A DNA stretch of 37,555 bases from Spirochaetota bacterium (GTDB lineage: Bacteria > Spirochaetota > UBA4802 > JAFGDQ01): contig JAFGSG010000144.1 of NCBI GenBank assembly GCA_016934735.1, positions 1 through 37,555 on the forward strand, given 5' to 3'. Positions within the stretch are counted from its first letter, which is position 1; each line of letters opens with the position of its first letter. Made by a program: the position numbers and the translations under genes. Shown piece by piece: positions 32,799 through 37,555 of this stretch. Below the pieces are notes generated by a model that saw nothing but the letters and a program-made list of their open reading frames with translations, searched no databases and was not told where the DNA came from.

Positions 32799-33695
32799 AT
32801 GGCTGATGCTGATGGGATTTTAGAATCAAGAAGTGCAAGCGAGATGCCGGAGATAAAGAGAGCCGGAACCGGCGGACATATAAAAGGTACGGAAAATCTG
32901 GACTGGGGGATAAAGAACAGGCTGTCGCGGTTGATCAAACCGGACGGACATTGCTTTTTTCTGCCTATAGATCACGGATATTTTCAGGGGCCGACCAGAT
33001 GCCTTGAAAGGCCTGCCGAAACAGTTGCTGACCTTCTTCCGTATGCTGACGGGCTGTTCGTTACAAGGGGAGTGCTGCGCAGCAGTATTGATCCTTATAT
33101 AAACACGCCGGTGATTCTCCGCGTTTCAGGAGGCACTAGCGTTATTGGAAAAGACCTTGCGAACGAGGTGCTTACAACTTCCATTGAGGATATTATAAGA
33201 CTTAATGTTGCTGCGGTTGGAGTTTCTATCTTTGTGGGAACAGATTACGAAAAAGATTCCCTGCAGAATCTTGCAGACCTTGTAAACGATTGCGAGAATT
33301 ACGGGATCCCTGTTATGGCAGTAACGGCTGTGGGTAAGGAACTGGATAAGAGAACAGCGCGTTTCCTGGCGCTCTCGTGCAGAATAGCTGCAGAACTTGG
33401 CGCTAAGGTTGTTAAGACATACTATGCTAAAGAGGATTTTGATAAAGTAACGAACGGCTGTCCGGTGCCTGTAGTAATCGCTGGCGGGCCTAAGTGCGAA
33501 ACCGAACTCGAAGTCTTTGACTTTGTTTATGACGGTATGCAGAAGGGAGCCATAGGCGTTAACCTTGGCAGAAACGTATGGCAGCATGCGCATCCTCTTG
33601 CAATGATGAGAGCGCTGTATGCTGTTATCCATGAGAAGGCCAATCCGAAGCAGGCTCAGGAAGTATTTAACACAGTCAAGAACGGAAAGAAATAG
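32799..33695 (+). CDS. LsrF/DhnA-type class I aldolase
   Basis: A Schiff-base (class I, DhnA/LsrF) aldolase or thiolase of 298 residues. Family members include archaeal fructose-bisphosphate aldolase and LsrF, which degrades phospho-autoinducer-2. The barrel is clear: FFLPIDHGYFQGPT, DGLFVTRGVLRS, VILRVSGGTSVIG, AVGVSIFVGTDYE, the Schiff-base strand GAKVVKTYY with Lys at about residue 206, then VVIAGGPKCETELE and GVNLGRNVWQH. About 35 extra N-terminal residues precede the barrel. An AGGAGAA ribosome site supports the start. No other lsr genes are present, and the neighbour is a class II aldolase, so a role in sugar-phosphate metabolism is more likely than quorum-signal breakdown. The substrate is not settled. 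Confidence 0.83.
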   Translation: MADADGILESRSASEMPEIKRAGTGGHIKGTENLDWGIKNRLSRLIKPDGHCFFLPIDHGYFQGPTRCLERPAETVADLLPYADGLFVTRGVLRSSIDPYINTPVILRVSGGTSVIGKDLANEVLTTSIEDIIRLNVAAVGVSIFVGTDYEKDSLQNLADLVNDCENYGIPVMAVTAVGKELDKRTARFLALSCRIAAELGAKVVKTYYAKEDFDKVTNGCPVPVVIAGGPKCETELEVFDFVYDGMQKGAIGVNLGRNVWQHAHPLAMMRALYAVIHEKANPKQAQEVFNTVKNGKK

Positions 33696-33724
33696 GTTAC
33701 ATATAAATTATTAAGGGTATTTAT

Positions 33725-33848
33725 AGATTAAAATACATTACAAAATTTTTTGCGGAATTAGGCCTTCCTGGTTTGTTGTTCATGTTTTGAGGGCTGTTCT
33801 ATCAGGCCTAAAAGGCGTCCTCAAAAATTTTGTAATGTATTTTAATCT
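33725..33848. repeat. Long inverted-repeat element, family B, copy 2
   Basis: The arms at 33725-33749 (beginning AGATTAAAATACATTA) and 33824-33848 are perfect reverse complements over 25 bases. The 74-bp interior, after reverse complementing, aligns with the copy at 27329-27453, especially GAGGACGCCTTTTAGGCCTG and the far end. It lies between two aldolase genes and ends 62 bases before the second. Confidence 0.82.
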
Positions 33849-33910
33849 ATCGGAGAGTACGACTTGTTTTTGAGATAATTTGCAGTAAATAAAAATAATA
33901 GGAGGTTTAT

Positions 33911-35185
33911 ATGTCCAGGGATTTTAAAAAGGCGCTTAAAATCGGCAGAACGCCTAACATAATGAAGTTATTCCCGCATTCAAATGCATTGATAGTGAGC
34001 GGGAAGGTTATAGACAGGGCTCTTATGGCAAAGGGCAAGGCAATGACTATCGCGGCCAACGCGAGAAATCATTTTGTAATACGCGGCGTATTGACGGCTG
34101 CGCAGAAAGCAAATGCGGCAATTATCATAGAGATCGCGAAATCAGAAGGCGGGTCCGGCGCATATTGCGCGGTCAGTTTATGGAATATGGCGATGCAGGT
34201 GGATACTGTTATGAACGAGCTCGGCATAACTGTGCCTGTGGCAATACATGCCGATCATTATCAGCTGAAGAACCAGAAGGATGTCGAGAAAGCAAAAACG
34301 GAGATCCCCAGCCTTTTCGATGCAGGTATTACTTCAATAGCCATTGATGCTTCCAATATGCCGGATGAAGAGAATCTTCTTGCCAACATTACTCTTAATC
34401 CTTTTATCCCTGACTGGGCAGGCTATGAAACAGAGGTGGGCGAGATTAAAGGCAAAGAGGGGCTTTCAACAAAGGAAGAAGCGCTTTTTTTAATACAGGG
34501 GCTTAACGCGCACAGCATGTTCCCTGACTGGATCGCGCTTAACAATGGCACTACTCACGGGATAGAGGCGAGCGACGCGGGCATACAGTTGGAATTGACT
34601 GCGGAGATACACAATGCTCTCGCGAAGTACAATATATCGGGAGCACAGCACGGGACTTCCGGGAACAATTCCGACAGGCTGAGAAGAATAGCAGGCGAGA
34701 CCAGGACCACCAAGGCAAACGTGGCGACCGCCCTGCAAATGCTGTCCTGGGGGCTTGAAGTAAATGATTACGGCAATGCGCAGTTCGACGACAAAGGCGA
34801 TTTTATTAAAGTCAATGGTGAGGGCGTAGCAGAAGAAATGTGGAGAGAGATGGTTGAGCACGCGAAATCTAAGGAATGGAAAAAAGGCGATTATAAAAAG
34901 CTCAATCTGCCTTTTGAAAATAAGCTGATGGGCCAGCCGAAGGATGTTCGCGAAAGAATGGCAAAAAGAGTCGAGGATTTTACATATAATATTCTAACTA
35001 AAGTATTTAACGCAGGCGACACCGCTCCACTCGCAATTGAAGCAATTCTTAAAGCGAAATCGTACAACCTTGGGCCAAAGTCAAAGAGAATAGAGAATCC
35101 TGCTGACTGGACAGAGAGCAAAATAAGAGAAAAGGTAAAATCAGTACATGGTAGCAAAGGCCCTGCCGGGGACTTTTCAGATTAA
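33911..35185 (+). CDS. Class II fructose-bisphosphate aldolase (zinc-dependent)
   Basis: Zinc-dependent aldolase expected to interconvert fructose-1,6-bisphosphate and two triose phosphates in glycolysis/gluconeogenesis. The 424-residue protein belongs to the longer class II type. Zinc ligands are seen in VAIHADHYQLKN (about 114-125), ALNNGTTHGIEASD and ISGAQHGTSGNNSDRLR. The N-terminal strand FVIRGVLTAAQKANAAIIIE is typical. An additional C-terminal helical region of about 100 residues ends KSVHGSKGPAGDFSD. AGGAGG lies seven bases before ATG, an ideal ribosome site predicting high expression. A perfect 14-bp hairpin follows the gene. Tagatose-bisphosphate specificity cannot be excluded. Confidence 0.9.
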   Translation: MSRDFKKALKIGRTPNIMKLFPHSNALIVSGKVIDRALMAKGKAMTIAANARNHFVIRGVLTAAQKANAAIIIEIAKSEGGSGAYCAVSLWNMAMQVDTVMNELGITVPVAIHADHYQLKNQKDVEKAKTEIPSLFDAGITSIAIDASNMPDEENLLANITLNPFIPDWAGYETEVGEIKGKEGLSTKEEALFLIQGLNAHSMFPDWIALNNGTTHGIEASDAGIQLELTAEIHNALAKYNISGAQHGTSGNNSDRLRRIAGETRTTKANVATALQMLSWGLEVNDYGNAQFDDKGDFIKVNGEGVAEEMWREMVEHAKSKEWKKGDYKKLNLPFENKLMGQPKDVRERMAKRVEDFTYNILTKVFNAGDTAPLAIEAILKAKSYNLGPKSKRIENPADWTESKIREKVKSVHGSKGPAGDFSD

Positions 35186-35203
35186 ACCAAATACGCACGT
35201 TAA

Positions 35204-35243
35204 ACAAAATAAATCCCTGTCCGGCGGCGGGGATTTATTTTGT
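35204..35243 (+). terminator. Terminator-like hairpin after the class II aldolase gene
   Basis: ACAAAATAAATCCC (35204-35217) and GGGATTTATTTTGT (35230-35243) are perfect complements with a G+C-rich loop of 12 bases. The T-rich tail is inside the stem's 3' arm, which is typical of a bidirectional terminator. It starts 18 bases after the stop codon. Confidence 0.75.
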
Positions 35244-35485
35244 TCCCGGAATAATCTGTTTTTACATTCATCAATCATAAAATACTAAAAATTATAACAA
35301 TGGTTTTTTAATTTTACGATTGCAAAATATTTATTATTTTTACATATAAGTATGAAATTCCGTAACAGCTCAGAAAACATTCTGCATTTCCACGCCGCTG
35401 GCTGGTAAATCGTCTAATTGCCTTCTGATGCAATTGTGGAATTCCGATAATACATAAAGAAATATTTGTGAAGAGGGGTTTTATT
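35244..35485. other. Leader region of the porin gene
   Basis: About 240 bases, A+T-rich at first, then more mixed from about 35350. It contains the inexact repeats GAAATTCCGTAAC and GGAATTCCGATAA and a small hairpin AATTGC-CTTCTGAT-GCAATT (35418-35437). The porin promoter must be here, but I cannot place it. It ends in a good GAGGGG ribosome site (35473-35478). Confidence 0.4.
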
Positions 35486-36673
35486 ATGCACAGAATTATT
35501 AAGGCTTTTTTGATATTATTTATTCTTTTACCTGCCCTTATGCCGGTTTCAGCACAGGAAAAGGAAGCCTTGAGGCTTTCTTATGGAGCAGATAAATGGA
35601 TTGCCCTGCATTTTCTGCTTCAGGCGCAATTGTATTCCCGGAATTATTATGACGAAGGCGAATCTGAAGATGACGCTGTATGGTCAAGAGGGGCTCAGCT
35701 CAGGAGATCGAGAATTATTCTTAATGGCCAGGTTCATAAAAACATTGAATTTTTTTACCAGACAGACGATATTTTTGCCGGAAGCCAGAGACAGGGCGCG
35801 CAATACTCAACTGAAAATACATCAGGCGCAGGTGAGCCTGGTGATCATACGCATAAAACAACAGACAGCAAAGGCGTTTACACACAGGATGCTTTTATAA
35901 ATTATAAATTATCCAGCGAATTTGAGGCAGCTGTCGGCTTAATCTGTCTTCCGTTCATGCATCACAACAGGGAATCGGCCGCAAGCCTTCTCGGCATTGA
36001 TTATAATTATGCAGTGGTCCCGATCAGCGGTACAACAAATGAATGGCGTGATACGGGAGTTGAATTCAGGGGGCTTGTACAGAGAAAATTTGACTATAAG
36101 ATAGGCGTTTTCCGCGGTTATTCAAATGATTCTGACGGTGATTCTACAGATAATGAAAGTGAAACAGACAGCTTTCCGCGCTTTTGCGGAAGAGTCCAGA
36201 TTAACTTCCAGGACCCGGAAGAAGGATTTTTCTACAGCGGAAATTATCTCGGCAAAAAAAATATAATATCTGTGGGAGGCGGATTTGACTACCAGAAAAA
36301 TGCCGGCATTCTGGGCAACTACTTTGCATGGACAGGAGATGCAACCGTTGATTATAAGGTGGCTGATGATTTTATTGTCGCTTTTCAGGGAGCATATGTA
36401 AGCGTGAGAAACCAGCCCGACGCGGATATAGAAGACCAGTTTGGATATTTCGCGCAGTTAGGCGTATTGTTTAGACAAATCCAGCCGGTTGTGAGATACC
36501 AGTTTTGGGATGCCGATGATATAAAAATATCTTATATGCATTTCGGACTGAATTATTATATAGACGGCAACAACGCAAGTTTAAAAGCGGAATATCAGAA
36601 TCCGATGGGAAAAGATCATAAAGCTGTTTCGGGCGAGAAGAAAGCAACTCTGCAGTGCCAGATATTTATTTAA
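35486..36673 (+). CDS. OprP/OprO-like phosphate-selective porin
   Basis: An outer-membrane beta-barrel of the OprP family, forming a channel for anions or small solutes. The chosen start is the ATG at 35486, seven bases after GAGGGG; an in-frame GTG at 35468 would put the ribosome site inside the gene. The signal peptide is MHRIIKAFLILFILLPALMP with cleavage after VSAQ. The mature protein begins with the family's first strands (LHFLLQAQLYSRNYYDEGES, RRSRIILNGQVHKNIEFFYQ with the TDDIF that follows). It continues with DAFINYKLSSEFEAAVGLICLP and alternating aromatic strands (VVRYQFWDADDIKISYMHFG, LNYYIDGNNASLKAEYQNP). It ends CQIFI, a hydrophobic residue as usual for outer-membrane barrels. Substrate preference is not readable. 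Confidence 0.87.
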   Translation: MHRIIKAFLILFILLPALMPVSAQEKEALRLSYGADKWIALHFLLQAQLYSRNYYDEGESEDDAVWSRGAQLRRSRIILNGQVHKNIEFFYQTDDIFAGSQRQGAQYSTENTSGAGEPGDHTHKTTDSKGVYTQDAFINYKLSSEFEAAVGLICLPFMHHNRESAASLLGIDYNYAVVPISGTTNEWRDTGVEFRGLVQRKFDYKIGVFRGYSNDSDGDSTDNESETDSFPRFCGRVQINFQDPEEGFFYSGNYLGKKNIISVGGGFDYQKNAGILGNYFAWTGDATVDYKVADDFIVAFQGAYVSVRNQPDADIEDQFGYFAQLGVLFRQIQPVVRYQFWDADDIKISYMHFGLNYYIDGNNASLKAEYQNPMGKDHKAVSGEKKATLQCQIFI

Positions 36674-36679
36674 GCGAAT

Positions 36680-36692
36680 ATTATAGAGAATA
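36680..36692. repeat. TATTCTCTATAAT motif after a stop codon, inverted copy
   Basis: ATTATAGAGAATA is the exact reverse complement of the 13-mer at 27198 and 28545. It begins seven bases after the porin stop codon and is itself part of a larger AATATT-ATAGAG-AATATT palindrome. Confidence 0.45.
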
Positions 36693-36706
36693 TTATAAGG
36701 ATAAAT

Positions 36707-37414
36707 ATGCTTCGAATAAAAATAATATTTAATTTTATTATTTTTATTTTTTCAATGCACGGAATCGCTCATGCGGATATTTGTATTGAAGAAAAAATTA
36801 CAACAAACATTCCAGGCAGAATATTTCAGGGAATAAAAAAAACATATATTACAAAAAATAAGATATTGCTTGAAGATCCCACTATTGCAAAAAGAGTGAT
36901 ATATGATCATGAAACCAATAAAGTATATTTAATAGATGATTCAAAAAAAGATTTATCGGTTTACTCGCTGAATAATTTTACTCTGCCATCCAATGATAAG
37001 ATTTATTCCGATTTTATTCCTTTAAGAGATGAAGACATTTTATACAAGGAAAGCGGTAATAACAAGAAAGTCGGGAATTATGACTGTTATGAAGTGGTGG
37101 CCTACATCCCTAAAATAGCAGCTATTTCCCGTGTGTGGCTCACAAAAGATATCGAGGCTTCTTTGACTGATTTTTTCTTATTTATAGAAAAGAATAATGA
37201 TAGCCTGTTAAAAAAGATGATGCCAATGATGAAAGAGAGTAATAATTATGTTGTGGAGAGCATTACAATAATAGTAAGGCCGAAGGAATCAGAAAAATAT
37301 TTAAAAACTGAACTTGTTAAAATATCGGTTCAGGAAGTTCCGGACAGTTTGTTTAAGCTGCCGGAAGATTACAGAAAGCTTAATATGGAGGACAGTCCCG
37401 CCGCATCCCCTTAG
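36707..37414 (+). CDS. Secreted protein of unknown function, DUF4412-like
   Basis: A 235-residue exported protein. Residues 1-23 are a signal peptide (IIFNFIIFIFSMHGIAHA, then DICIEEKI). The mature part has the look of DUF4412-type periplasmic proteins: an early beta strand IEEKITTNIPGR, then KTYITKNKILLEDP, RVIYDHETNKVYLIDDSKKD, YDCYEVVAYIP, SRVWLTKDIEAS and near the end LFKLPEDYRKL. This resembles envelope proteins that bind lipids or lipoproteins, but I cannot confirm the family and no function is known. It starts 33 bases after the porin gene and is probably cotranscribed, so it may serve the outer membrane. Its TAG stop lies in the end of the repeat element beginning at 37411. Confidence 0.7.
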   Translation: MLRIKIIFNFIIFIFSMHGIAHADICIEEKITTNIPGRIFQGIKKTYITKNKILLEDPTIAKRVIYDHETNKVYLIDDSKKDLSVYSLNNFTLPSNDKIYSDFIPLRDEDILYKESGNNKKVGNYDCYEVVAYIPKIAAISRVWLTKDIEASLTDFFLFIEKNNDSLLKKMMPMMKESNNYVVESITIIVRPKESEKYLKTELVKISVQEVPDSLFKLPEDYRKLNMEDSPAASP

Positions 37415-37555
37415 AACATATTTCAGTAGGCGTTTTAATATGATCTGACTGGATAATATCTATTCCGGAACCGCGTAAAAAACATCCTGTTTTACGCGGT
37501 TCCGGCGACATCCGTGTCGCCTGCTCCATAGATATTATCCAGTCAGATCATAAGC
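37411..37555. repeat. Palindromic MITE-like element, copy 2 (cut by window end), core inverted
   Basis: The terminal repeat TTAGAACATATTTCAGTAGG starts at 37411. The 24-bp inner inverted repeats are at 37440-37463 and 37528-37551, at the same spacing as in copy 1 (29 bases from the end to the first inner repeat, then 64 bases of core). The core at 37464-37527 is the reverse complement of copy 1's core with one difference. The last bases AAGC match the start of the right outer part of copy 1, so the outer parts are in the same order. Confidence 0.85.

Noticed and set aside
33126-33632. Minus-strand open frame (168 codons) opposite the LsrF-like gene
   Set aside because: Shadow of a well-supported aldolase on the plus strand; no family features.
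32799-33695. LsrF of an autoinducer-2 operon
   Set aside because: No lsrK, lsrR, lsrG or transporter genes nearby; only the aldolase family can be supported.
35468-35485. In-frame GTG as the porin start
   Set aside because: The GAGGGG ribosome site (35473-35478) lies after it and seven bases before the ATG at 35486, which also begins a normal signal peptide.

Overview
The window looks like a chromosomal segment of a Gram-negative, chemotactic, probably uncultured bacterium. It has an OprP-like outer-membrane porin, a likely lipoprotein, a methyl-accepting chemotaxis protein, c-di-GMP enzymes, an archaeal/XPB-type helicase and a DUF4015 glycoside-hydrolase-like protein. XPB-type helicases and DUF4015 proteins are frequent in Spirochaetota, so a spirochaete or related lineage is my best guess, with low certainty. 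Genes are moderately A+T-rich. The DUF488-containing segment (about 2.9-5.4 kb) is visibly richer in A+T and in Lys/Asn codons than the housekeeping genes.

Layout. 1-585: end of an ECF-like sigma factor. 586-1179: repeats without a gene. 1180-2748 (-): a chemotaxis receptor with its own sigma70-type promoter. 2945-13853 (-): a compact defence/mobile block read right to left as hsdM, hsdS, a GxxExxY protein, a NucS/DUF91-like nuclease, hsdR, a SprT/YgjP-like metallopeptidase, a DUF488 protein and a frameshifted partner. 14621-14693 (-): tRNA-Gln(CUG), divergent from an XPB-like helicase (14880-16559) across a promoter region holding an 18-bp perfect palindrome. 16653-18626: a secreted beta-propeller/DUF4015 protein. 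18662-22268 (-): a c-di-GMP cluster of one GAF-HD-GYP phosphodiesterase and two cNMP-binding/GGDEF proteins, one of them with a degenerate active site. 22599-23233: VapB plus a VapC broken by a nonsense codon. 23245-24474: CapA-like protein. 24579-26740: XdhC and a MocA-like/HD fusion. 26817-27976: YbgC-type thioesterase and a PNPOx-like protein. 28099-32701: rplM, rpsI, recX, alaS and a Cdd1-like helix-hairpin-helix protein. 32799-35185: two aldolases of different classes. 35486-37414: OprP-like porin and a secreted protein of unknown function.

The most unusual content is in the non-coding repeats. One palindromic element occurs at 20090-20268 and again, cut by the window end, at 37411-37555. 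Its outer flanks are collinear in the two copies, but the 64-bp core between 24-bp inverted repeats lies in opposite orientation (63/64 identical after reverse complementing). This is the signature of a small invertible segment. A second long-hairpin family (27329-27453 and 33725-33848) has 25-bp arms that match within each copy better than between copies. A third repeat family (GAATCAGGATT-type) flanks the GxxExxY gene and is written in frame into hsdS at the ends of both halves of the protein, where it could promote exchange of target-recognition domains.

Functional reading. The hsd block is probably an anti-phage type I restriction-modification locus that has collected extra nuclease-like genes. 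The c-di-GMP cluster pairs synthesis, degradation and a likely sensor or effector. The translation genes and recX-alaS are ordinary core genome.
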